In this document: positions 47,201 through 55,015 of the stretch, one piece after another
Position numbering within the stretch: position 1 is the first letter of the stretch
Layout: each line of letters opens with the position of its first letter
Origin: Escherichia fergusonii ATCC 35469
GTDB lineage: Bacteria > Pseudomonadota > Gammaproteobacteria > Enterobacterales > Enterobacteriaceae
Assembly: GCF_000026225.1 (NCBI RefSeq)
Contig: NC_011740.1
Span: 3,410,001 to 3,474,000, forward strand
Direction: 5' to 3'
Length of the DNA stretch: 64,000 nucleotides
Notes under the pieces: model-generated
What the model was told of the DNA's origin: nothing
Seen by the model: the letters and a program-made list of their open reading frames with translations, nothing else
Databases searched by the model: none
Program-made: the position numbers and the translations under genes

Positions 47201-48706
47201 ATGGAAACCAAAGATCTGATTGTGATAGGTGGCGGCATCAATGGTGCTGGTATCGCGGCAGACGCCGCTGGACGCGGTTTATCCGTGCTGATGCTGGAGG
47301 CGCAGGATCTCGCTTGTGCGACCTCTTCCGCCAGTTCAAAACTCATTCATGGTGGCCTGCGCTACCTTGAGCACTATGAATTCCGTCTGGTCAGCGAGGC
47401 GCTGGCTGAACGTGAAGTGTTGCTGAAAATGGCCCCCCATATCGCTTTCCCGATGCGTTTTCGCCTGCCGCATCGCCCGCATCTGCGTCCGGCGTGGATG
47501 ATCCGTATTGGTCTATTTATGTACGATCATCTGGGTAAGCGTACCAGCCTGCCGGGATCTACCGGTTTGCGTTTTGGCGCAAATTCAGTGTTAAAACCGG
47601 AAATTAAGCGCGGATTCGAATATTCCGACTGTTGGGTAGACGATGCGCATCTGGTACTCGCCAACGCCCAGATGGTGGTGCGTAAAGGCGGTGAAGTGCT
47701 TACCCGGACTCGTGCCACTTCTGCTCGCCGCGAAAACGGCCTGTGGATTGTGGAAGCGGAAGATATCGATACCGGCAAAAAATATAGCTGGCAAGCGCGC
47801 GGCCTCGTGAACGCCACCGGCCCGTGGGTGAAGCAGTTCTTCGACGACGGGATGCATCTACCCTCACCTTATGGCATTCGCCTGATCAAAGGCAGCCATA
47901 TTGTCGTGCCGCGTGTGCATACCCAGAAGCAAGCCTACATTCTGCAAAACGAAGATAAACGTATTGTCTTCGTGATCCCGTGGATGGACGAGTTTTCCAT
48001 CATCGGCACCACCGATGTGGAATACAAAGGTGATCCAAAAGCAGTGAAGATTGAAGAGAGTGAAATCAATTACCTGCTGAAAGTGTATAACACGCACTTT
48101 AAAAAGCAGTTAAGCCGGGACGATATCGTCTGGACCTACTCCGGTGTGCGTCCGCTGTGTGATGATGAATCTGATTCGCCGCAGGCCATTACCCGTGATT
48201 ACACCCTTGATATCCATGATGAAAACGGCAAAGCTCCGCTGTTATCGGTATTCGGCGGTAAGCTGACCACCTACCGCAAACTGGCAGAGCACGCGCTGGA
48301 AAAACTGACGCCGTATTATCAGGGTATTGGCCCGGCGTGGACGAAAGAGAGCGTGCTGCCGGGTGGTGCCATTGAAGGCGATCGCGACGATTATGCCGCT
48401 CGCTTGCGCCGCCGTTATCCGTTCCTGACCGAATCGCTGGCACGTCACTACGCGCGCACTTACGGCAGCAACAGCGAGCTGCTGCTCGGCAATGCGGGGG
48501 CGGTAAGCGATCTTGGGGAGGATTTCGGGCATGAGTTTTACGAAGCAGAGCTGAAATATCTGGTCGACCACGAATGGGTCCGCCGCGCCGACGATGCCCT
48601 GTGGCGTCGCACAAAACAAGGCATGTGGCTGAATGCGGATCAACAATCTCGTGTGAGTCAGTGGCTGGTGGAGTATACGCAGCAGAAGTTGTCGCTGGCG
48701 TCGTAA
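47201..48706 (+). CDS. glpD: Aerobic glycerol-3-phosphate dehydrogenase GlpD
   Basis: Membrane-associated flavoenzyme oxidising glycerol-3-phosphate to DHAP and passing electrons to ubiquinone. The 501 residues start METKDLIVIGGGINGAGIAADAAGRG, containing the FAD GxGxxG; later blocks include SSKLIHGGLRYL, GIRLIKGSHIVVPR, IPWMDEFSIIGTTDVEY and the VFGGKLTTYRKLAE C-terminal signature. The upstream five-codon extension is not used (GAGGG ribosome site lies between). Regulated by GlpR and CRP sites upstream. Confidence 0.98.
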   Translation: METKDLIVIGGGINGAGIAADAAGRGLSVLMLEAQDLACATSSASSKLIHGGLRYLEHYEFRLVSEALAEREVLLKMAPHIAFPMRFRLPHRPHLRPAWMIRIGLFMYDHLGKRTSLPGSTGLRFGANSVLKPEIKRGFEYSDCWVDDAHLVLANAQMVVRKGGEVLTRTRATSARRENGLWIVEAEDIDTGKKYSWQARGLVNATGPWVKQFFDDGMHLPSPYGIRLIKGSHIVVPRVHTQKQAYILQNEDKRIVFVIPWMDEFSIIGTTDVEYKGDPKAVKIEESEINYLLKVYNTHFKKQLSRDDIVWTYSGVRPLCDDESDSPQAITRDYTLDIHDENGKAPLLSVFGGKLTTYRKLAEHALEKLTPYYQGIGPAWTKESVLPGGAIEGDRDDYAARLRRRYPFLTESLARHYARTYGSNSELLLGNAGAVSDLGEDFGHEFYEAELKYLVDHEWVRRADDALWRRTKQGMWLNADQQSRVSQWLVEYTQQKLSLAS

Positions 48707-48714
48707 GGATGATG

Positions 48715-48739
48715 CCCGGTTGTGAAGTGCAACCGGGCT
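48715..48739 (+). terminator. Hairpin after glpD
   Basis: GCCCGGTTG-tgaagtg-CAACCGGGC forms a nine-base stem nine bases after the glpD stop. T run is lacking but it likely marks the glpD 3' end and the border of the accessory island. Confidence 0.65.
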
Positions 48740-49172
48740 ATCGGGTTGCCGGTTGCCTGAATAACCGAAGCAACTCTTGCCTGTTCTTTTTTAATTTCAG
48801 TGTGTCGGGCCATGCTTCATAGAGTGCCAGTTGATATAACGACATATTGGATTCGGTAATCTCTCCTGCAAGCACGGCAATCATAAACTGAAGATGGTGA
48901 TAATTTATCGCCCATATCCGCTGACCTTTAAATCCGCAGACATACCAGAACGTCCAGGCATCCGGTTGACGTGATTGCATTGGCGTCAGCTGGCGATTAA
49001 AACCACAGTGCATACAGGTAATTTGCGAGATGGCAAACCTTATTAACGGCCAGCGATAGGTGCCTTTAGTCCCATTTACTATGGTTTTTCCCGTCGCTTT
49101 TGCTGCGCATTTTGGGCAAACCACATCATAGTTTTCCTCATGAAATGCGTTTAAAGCGGATAAAGTCGTCAT
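48738..49172 (-). CDS. Small zinc-ribbon protein of unknown function
   Basis: A 144-residue protein I do not recognise by name. Two Cys pairs, CPKC at 19-22 and CMHC at 53-56, form a likely zinc ribbon. The rest is rich in Trp, Tyr and Phe (TFWYVCGF, IWAINYHHLQFMIAVLAGE) and has no signal peptide. The ATG at 49172 is preferred, with AAGGGA upstream; an in-frame TTG six codons earlier is the alternative. It follows the ankyrin gene after 30 bases on the same strand, so the two are probably one transcription unit. Function is unknown. Confidence 0.75.
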   Translation of the reverse strand: MTTLSALNAFHEENYDVVCPKCAAKATGKTIVNGTKGTYRWPLIRFAISQITCMHCGFNRQLTPMQSRQPDAWTFWYVCGFKGQRIWAINYHHLQFMIAVLAGEITESNMSLYQLALYEAWPDTLKLKKNRQELLRLFRQPATR

Positions 49173-49202
49173 TGTTATCAATCCCTTCAATCCGCAATTT
49201 TG

Positions 49203-50255
49203 TTAGCACTTATATTTTACATTATCCAACCTGATGGGCTGTAAATTCGCGGTTACCCAAATAACGCTTAACTCAACCAAACGGTGCGGCTCCCCTTTCT
49301 TTTTCTTAAGTAGTGCAATAAGCAAGCGAGTTTCTTCCAACAATTGTTTCGGGAGCGCATTTCCCTGGCTGACATATTCCAGAAAGGCATCTGCCATTTT
49401 TTTATAATCGGCATCCCAGTTAATACCGCCATTACCGTCAAGTTCATAAATTATTTTTCCAGCAATACGAATAACTTCTCCCTGCAATGAATTGGCTGCG
49501 CCAATACCCGGTACGAGTTGCTGCCATAATGCGGCAAAAATATTCTCTTCTTGTGCATTAATTACAATGGGTGAAACACCGTCATGAACATATCGATGCG
49601 GTACAGGTTCAACATCAAAAATCTGGTACAGTCGATCCAGCGCGGCGCTGACTTTATCTACACTTTCCGGATTGTAATCTGCACGTAAAAATTCAAATTT
49701 CTCACCAATGCGGGTAACAAACTCACGCATACGTGGCGTTCTTTCCGCCCCAGCGTCCAGCAAAATTTCTGCCAGTTGTACCATTTCTTCAATATTAATA
49801 GTCCGACAGACACATAGCGCTGCCTCCAGCGGTGTATGCCGTTCAGCATTCAAGACATCGATCTGTGCCCCCCACTGAATAAGTTTCCTGACGTTTTCCG
49901 GTTTATGTGATTTCGCCGCGCTATGCAAGGCCGTTCCTCGATGACGGGAAACGGCGTTAACATCAGCGCCTAACTTAAGCAAAACGTCGACATTCTGCGT
50001 CCAACAGTGCGCCCAATTATGCAGCGGCGTTGCACCGTATTCATCTGTTGCAGTTAGATCTGCCCCCTGTTCTACCAGCCATTGCGCCCAACTCTCCGGG
50101 CATTGCCAGCATTTTGCCAGTGCGGGTTCTTTACCGTAGCCGCCATACGCGTTAACGTCGCAACTCTCAAAGACCGCTTTAAATGCTTCAAAATCCCCAG
50201 CCTGGAGAATTTCATCAAAATCTTTGGGTAATTTTTTCTTTTTTGCCTTCGCCAT
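49203..50255 (-). CDS. Ankyrin-repeat protein
   Basis: A 350-residue cytoplasmic protein with a Lys-rich start (MAKAKKKKLPKDF) and three to four ankyrin repeats at about 40-172: EYGATPLHNWAH...LLKLGADVNA, HRGTALHSAAKSH...LIQWGAQIDV and RHTPLEAALC...LLDAGAE. Residues about 180-350 are helical with no known motif. It has an AAGGAA ribosome site and lies 30 bases before the zinc-ribbon gene and 79 bases after the membrane/PstS-like gene. Ankyrin repeats imply protein binding; partner unknown. Confidence 0.82.
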   Translation of the reverse strand: MAKAKKKKLPKDFDEILQAGDFEAFKAVFESCDVNAYGGYGKEPALAKCWQCPESWAQWLVEQGADLTATDEYGATPLHNWAHCWTQNVDVLLKLGADVNAVSRHRGTALHSAAKSHKPENVRKLIQWGAQIDVLNAERHTPLEAALCVCRTINIEEMVQLAEILLDAGAERTPRMREFVTRIGEKFEFLRADYNPESVDKVSAALDRLYQIFDVEPVPHRYVHDGVSPIVINAQEENIFAALWQQLVPGIGAANSLQGEVIRIAGKIIYELDGNGGINWDADYKKMADAFLEYVSQGNALPKQLLEETRLLIALLKKKKGEPHRLVELSVIWVTANLQPIRLDNVKYKC

Positions 50256-50334
50256 AGCGTGCTGATTCCTTATATTATCCCTTGAAAAAATAAAGAAAAA
50301 AATCGAAATGAACTAATCTTGCATATTAATGTTT

Positions 50335-51888
50335 TCATTTTTCAAAATTCTTTTTAACAGTGTTCATAATTGAGTACAAAGGCACATACCCCACATCCTG
50401 CACCAGTTGTTGACCTTGCGGACTTAAAAACCAGTCGACAAATTGCTGAGTTTCCGCCGTAGGGTTTTCGCGTGTCACCATATAGCCATTAATTGTATAG
50501 GGATACGTATCATTGCGAATATTATCTATGGTTGGCGAAACACCATTTATTGCCAGTAGTTTTATGTTTTTATCAGCATTCATTACCGTGGCATAATAAC
50601 GAAACGTATATCCAATAGCACTTGATGTATTTTGATAATCAGCGACTCTTCGGATCACTCCGCCCATTCCTGTAGCCATTTCTGTTTCTTTTGCAGGCAG
50701 CATGGGAGTGTTTTTCATTACTTTTCCTAACATTACTGTTTGACTACCTGAGTCTTCCGGGCGCTGCCAAATTTGTATATCTTCATTGTTACCACCTACA
50801 TCCTTCCAGCGAGTTATTTTTCCACTAAAAATATCACGGACCTGATTTTCAGTAAGTGAATTCACAGGGTTATCTGCATTAACGATAAAGACAAATGCCT
50901 CTTTAGCAAAAGGGGTATAATTTAATTTGACGCTTGCTGCTTCTGCATTTTGTTGTTGTTTTTTTGAGGGCATTGCAACAAAAATGAGATCGGCTTTATT
51001 TTCAATAAGTCTGTTATAAGCCTCAGGTGTGCGTGAAACTTTCAAACAGCAATGATTAATATTTTCCCTTGTGTTAGTTTCGGGAAATTCATTTAATGCA
51101 TAAAATGCAGAAGCATAAAGTGGATAAAGTGCTGTGGCACCATCAAGTCGTGGGCGTTCTACTTTATATTGAAATGGCACATTTCCACGTAACGGTGTGA
51201 GTTTCTTATTGACGCTATTAGGGTGATAATCTGCATATATGTTGAAAGTTTCTGTGACACTTCGCTCTTTGGTTTCATATGCATATTTATCAGCACGTAA
51301 TTTCGCTTGCCATGTGGCAATTAGGGCAAGAATAAAAATCACAAGAGTGATGATATTACGACCATACTGAGCATCGCCAGGGAATATATTCTTTCGCTGC
51401 GATATATAATATCCGAGTGTAAAAATAACTTGCGAACCCACAGGGATAATCAACATCCCCCAATACCATCCTGAAATAATAAATCCAATATTTAACCCCC
51501 ACCAGGGTAAAGCCCAGAAAAGGAGATTTGCATAACCTTCACCACGGAAACTGAATTGAGCATTTTGTACAATCATTATCCATGCAATCAGCACCAGTAA
51601 AGCTGGTAGCAACATCAGGCAATAACGTAAAGAGGAGTTAAGTTCCGGCCTGGTACACCGTTTCCCCCATACGGCACCTTCAATAAACATTGCCAGGGCA
51701 CCCAGGGAAAGCCCTCCATAGAGCTGTAAGTTTTGCCCTAATGTACCTAACGTATAATTTAGTGAATCACAGATAAATTCCGTCAGACCAAGAAGCATTA
51801 GTACGACTAATGCTACCAAATGGGTCATGATGGGAATAGCGATAAAAGCCAGTACAAACGAAGTAAAAATCCATTTATTGTTTTTCAT
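50335..51888 (-). CDS. Multi-spanning membrane protein with C-terminal PstS-like binding domain
   Basis: A 517-residue protein with an unusual architecture. Five or six hydrophobic helices occupy residues about 7-195 (for example 57-75, 90-107, 122-162, 178-195). Residues about 240-510 look like a PstS/phosphate-binding-like periplasmic domain: the N-terminal ligand loop RLDGATALYPLYASAF, the RPEDSGSQTVM anchor, the EMATGMGGVIRRVADYQNTSSAIGYTF segment and the C-terminal FVDWFLSPQGQQLVQDVGYVPL. No permease or ATPase gene is adjacent. The start at MKNNKW is preferred to an ATG four codons upstream. It may be a membrane-anchored anion sensor; this is inference. Confidence 0.82.
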   Translation of the reverse strand: MKNNKWIFTSFVLAFIAIPIMTHLVALVVLMLLGLTEFICDSLNYTLGTLGQNLQLYGGLSLGALAMFIEGAVWGKRCTRPELNSSLRYCLMLLPALLVLIAWIMIVQNAQFSFRGEGYANLLFWALPWWGLNIGFIISGWYWGMLIIPVGSQVIFTLGYYISQRKNIFPGDAQYGRNIITLVIFILALIATWQAKLRADKYAYETKERSVTETFNIYADYHPNSVNKKLTPLRGNVPFQYKVERPRLDGATALYPLYASAFYALNEFPETNTRENINHCCLKVSRTPEAYNRLIENKADLIFVAMPSKKQQQNAEAASVKLNYTPFAKEAFVFIVNADNPVNSLTENQVRDIFSGKITRWKDVGGNNEDIQIWQRPEDSGSQTVMLGKVMKNTPMLPAKETEMATGMGGVIRRVADYQNTSSAIGYTFRYYATVMNADKNIKLLAINGVSPTIDNIRNDTYPYTINGYMVTRENPTAETQQFVDWFLSPQGQQLVQDVGYVPLYSIMNTVKKNFEK

Positions 51889-52033
51889 ATTCCATCTCAT
51901 TTAACTTCACAAAAAAACACTTGCTGCTACATTGCACAATACACCTGTAACAGTAAAGTTTTAGCAGTTAACCCAGGCTGGTAACCTGATTACCATATAT
52001 CTAATGGTTTTATTTTGTACCGACTATCACATA

Positions 52034-53164
52034 TCACTGGTATTCCACCCTCAAAACAGCCAGAGCGTTATAATGGCCCGCAGCAGGTAGTCGCCCAGTG
52101 GTGCTGACGGGGAGAGACAGAAAAGTCACGTCTGCCGTCTGAGCTGACTCTGCCCTGTTTTCAACTAATTTAAATGGCACACCAACATGGGCAGCCAGTG
52201 CATTCAAGTCTACGGATTCCTGTTGGCTATCCATAATCATAATTCCAACGTCTGGGTTATCCTCCGCCTGAATAATACTTTGCCGACCATTAATGTCTCT
52301 CGTTGATGAAATATTGCCATCAAAAACTAGCGTCATTACGGCATCAACATCTTTATTCGTACAATTTATCGGAATAGTCGTTGCTACCGGAGAAACACCC
52401 GTTGGCTTCACTCCAGCCCCCGCCCGACTTAATTCACTGGCCCAAACATCTGGCATATTAACGGTAAAACTTGTACCCTCATTAATTGTGCAGCCTTGTG
52501 GAACCTCAATATTTAAGTTGCCAATATAAGCATTAAATACTGGAATTGGTCCATGCTCTGTTGGGAGCTGACTGACATACAAAGAAACCAGCAATACATT
52601 ATTTATTGATATATCGGATATTATTTTTTTATCAAGTCTAATTTTTATATAACCTTCAGTACCTGACCCCCAACTCGATGGTTTACTTCTATCCAATGGA
52701 TAATTAGTGCTATAATTGTCAAAAGGTACTGTCTTATCTGTCAGTGAGCCATTTTTATTATAGAGTTTTACATGTGTCGAGACAGATATTTCATGAGTTA
52801 CAGGAATAAATATATCGCTCCCCTGATAATCACCTGACGCCCCCGACGGATCAATCCCAGACACACCAGAAAAATAAACTTCATAATCATCCAATGAATT
52901 ACAGTAAGCCTTGTAAGTTCCTATTTTCCAGTTCTGTGAGGGTAGTACTTTTCCGGGTGAGTTATTATTAACATCTGAGATAGTGATAGTGCCAAAATTA
53001 TAAGAAAACATCGCAGGAGTAGTATTATTACCTGGCGCACCAGGATAACAAAAAGCGCGATCCCGTCCCATATCTTCAGCATATACGATGTTATAGCAAC
53101 TACAGATCGATAGAACAAACAATAAAATAATTTCTTTTATATGTCCACAAGAATAAGTAAGCAT
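52034..53164 (-). CDS. aufG: Two-domain fimbrial tip adhesin (AufG-like)
   Basis: Last gene of the fimbrial operon. The 376-residue protein (start at MLTYSCGH; alternatives three to seven codons upstream) has a signal peptide, an N-terminal putative receptor-binding domain (about 30-225) with a Cys pair (AFCYPGAPGNN, AYCNSLDDYEV), and a C-terminal pilin domain (about 225-376) with CTINEGTSFTVNMP, PINCTN and penultimate Tyr (VEYQ). This is the FimH-like adhesin plan. GGAGG lies just upstream. The gene overlaps or abuts aufF. Receptor is unknown; name assigned by operon order and locus. Confidence 0.72.
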   Translation of the reverse strand: MLTYSCGHIKEIILLFVLSICSCYNIVYAEDMGRDRAFCYPGAPGNNTTPAMFSYNFGTITISDVNNNSPGKVLPSQNWKIGTYKAYCNSLDDYEVYFSGVSGIDPSGASGDYQGSDIFIPVTHEISVSTHVKLYNKNGSLTDKTVPFDNYSTNYPLDRSKPSSWGSGTEGYIKIRLDKKIISDISINNVLLVSLYVSQLPTEHGPIPVFNAYIGNLNIEVPQGCTINEGTSFTVNMPDVWASELSRAGAGVKPTGVSPVATTIPINCTNKDVDAVMTLVFDGNISSTRDINGRQSIIQAEDNPDVGIMIMDSQQESVDLNALAAHVGVPFKLVENRAESAQTADVTFLSLPVSTTGRLPAAGHYNALAVLRVEYQ

Positions 53165-53177
53165 CATGCCTCCAAAG

Positions 53178-53954
53178 TTATCCATGTATTGCTACTGCAC
53201 CCATTGCATTATTTTGAAAAACATTTAACTTTACGTTCCATTCAGGTAAGGCATTATTATAAAGATCCAATGTTTGCCAGCTAATCTCGCAATATCCTTG
53301 CCGCTGACACCAATTCTGTTGACGATGAGTAAATGGTGCGACCATGCCACCATTTATGCTTTTACCATCAATAGATAAATTATAGAGTGTCACATACCAG
53401 GGAGTCGGGTTAAAAATGGTGACAACTTCATTGTTTCGTGACCAGCGTAACTGTTGATAAGCTTCAAGTGCATTACCTGATAACTTCGCTGGGCGATAAA
53501 ATATTTTCATCCGATTACGTACAGCTACCTGAAGTTGATTCTCGTTCTTAAGCTGTGAGTTTTGTTCCTGAGCAGGTAACGCTGCCACATTCAGTATAAA
53601 TAAACTCTCACGATCTGCAGGTAATGAAGCACCCATGCCATTAATTCTTATTTTAGTATTTTTATCTTGTTTAAGTACCAATAATGGTGGTGTGACAATA
53701 AATGCCTTATCTGGAAGTAAAGGCTGAGATTCCAGCGTCCCTTTTAACTGACGGCCATCATCAGGTGTCACGGAGATTTTAACCAGCATATCTTTACTGG
53801 CAGTATTTTTAAGCTCGACCGAAATTGATGACTGCTTTTCTGGGTAAACAAAACGAGTACCGCCAACAACAACTCCTGCTTGCGCATTTGTGCAACATAT
53901 TAAAATGCATATCAGCACATTAATCATAAGTGACGATAAAGGAAACTGATGCAT
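53178..53954 (-). CDS. aufF: Second periplasmic fimbrial chaperone (AufF-like)
   Basis: PapD-type chaperone of 258 residues. Start at MHQFPLSS is chosen because AGGAG lies seven bases upstream; its beginning overlaps the 3' end of aufE by 35 bases. After the signal peptide come the chaperone blocks GGTRFVYPEKQSSISVELKN, FIVTPPLLVLKQD, ESLFILNVAALP, RMKIFYRPAKL and NPTPWYVTLYNLSIDG. An extra Cys pair in WCQRQGYCEI near the C-terminus suggests a disulfide. Having a second chaperone next to the adhesin suggests it is dedicated to AufG or the minor pilins. Confidence 0.8.
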   Translation of the reverse strand: MHQFPLSSLMINVLICILICCTNAQAGVVVGGTRFVYPEKQSSISVELKNTASKDMLVKISVTPDDGRQLKGTLESQPLLPDKAFIVTPPLLVLKQDKNTKIRINGMGASLPADRESLFILNVAALPAQEQNSQLKNENQLQVAVRNRMKIFYRPAKLSGNALEAYQQLRWSRNNEVVTIFNPTPWYVTLYNLSIDGKSINGGMVAPFTHRQQNWCQRQGYCEISWQTLDLYNNALPEWNVKLNVFQNNAMGAVAIHG

Positions 53955-54444
53955 TCGCATCTCCTGGTTGTACATCATTTTTTATAGCTTTATAAGCAGC
54001 AAAGAAATGCAATGTATTATCTACCAATGGTGTAAGGGCAAAACTTGTACTCTTTATACCATTACTAATACTTTGTCTGTTGTTATCAAAAATAGCCAGT
54101 GCTAACCCATCGACTGAGCCATCTTCCAGTTTATACAGGGCCGCGTCTTCACTCACTGATGTTCCATCAAACGTGACATTGGCATTACTGACATCACTGC
54201 CACAACGGGTTAACTTTACAGAGAAGCCAATTTTTTCAGTAACATTCCCTGAATCTCTCACCATATAGCTGGGAACATCAGGCATGTTAACTGTGAAATT
54301 TTTAGATTCATCGGCAACAATACACGTCTTTGCTGTTATTATTCCTTCTATACGTACAACACCTGCATGCGTTATATCATCAGCAATGGATGGCATTGAT
54401 ATCACAGAAATTAACAGAGCAATTAAATTACAGTAGCGTGTCAT
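53920..54444 (-). CDS. aufE: Minor fimbrial subunit (AufE-like)
   Basis: A 174-residue pilin with signal peptide (about 1-21), the GxIxAKTCIV motif around the first Cys (about 41), second Cys in LTRCGSD, and C-terminal SFIVTYD with penultimate Tyr, the donor-strand chaperone/usher recognition signature. AGGTTG ribosome site upstream. It lies seven bases after aufD and overlaps aufF. Role as adaptor or tip-proximal subunit is inferred from order. Confidence 0.8.
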   Translation of the reverse strand: MTRYCNLIALLISVISMPSIADDITHAGVVRIEGIITAKTCIVADESKNFTVNMPDVPSYMVRDSGNVTEKIGFSVKLTRCGSDVSNANVTFDGTSVSEDAALYKLEDGSVDGLALAIFDNNRQSISNGIKSTSFALTPLVDNTLHFFAAYKAIKNDVQPGDANASVSFIVTYD

Positions 54445-54451
54445 ATCAACC

Positions 54452-55015
54452 TCACTGATAGTCTATATCAAAGTACAGCAGTGCGTTCGCCTGTCCCGCA
54501 TGTACGTTTTGCTGAGTTGACTTATAGCGGAGTTTAAAGGTTAAACTGGCATCGCCATTATTATTTAAAATTAACTCTTTGAATCCTGACTCACTATTAA
54601 TTGCTATAATTTTATCATTACTGTCTAAAATTTCGATGCCCACCCCAGTTGCACTATCGGCACTGGAAGTCAGGCGTAATAAAGTAGTATTTATAGCATC
54701 AGCATCCCCGGTAAACTGCACATTAGCACTTACTCCTGAACTATAAACAGTACTGGTTGTTGTAGGACACCCTTCCAGATTGATCGTAAATGTATGGCTG
54801 TCAGAAACGTCCCCTACATTCAAAAAATCATTGGCGTCATAAGTTCCCATATTTACTGGCTGATCTTTACTTCCAGCTGTAATGTCACAAGTTTTTGCTA
54901 ATAATTGTCCTGTAAATGTAACTACTACGGTATCGTTAGCCAGTGCATCACATGAAATCACCATCATGGACAATGATGTAAAAATTAATAGAATAAATTT
55001 CTGTAATATATTCAT
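54452..55015 (-). CDS. aufD: Minor fimbrial subunit (AufD-like)
   Basis: A 187-residue pilin. Its ATG overlaps the usher stop by one base (TAATG) with GGAG eight bases upstream; a GTG three codons earlier is less likely. Signal peptide about 1-26, FTGQLLAKTCDI around the first Cys, INLEGCPTT with the second, and C-terminal YFDIDYQ with penultimate Tyr. The standard chaperone-usher subunit fold is expected. Confidence 0.8.
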   Translation of the reverse strand: MNILQKFILLIFTSLSMMVISCDALANDTVVVTFTGQLLAKTCDITAGSKDQPVNMGTYDANDFLNVGDVSDSHTFTINLEGCPTTTSTVYSSGVSANVQFTGDADAINTTLLRLTSSADSATGVGIEILDSNDKIIAINSESGFKELILNNNGDASLTFKLRYKSTQQNVHAGQANALLYFDIDYQ

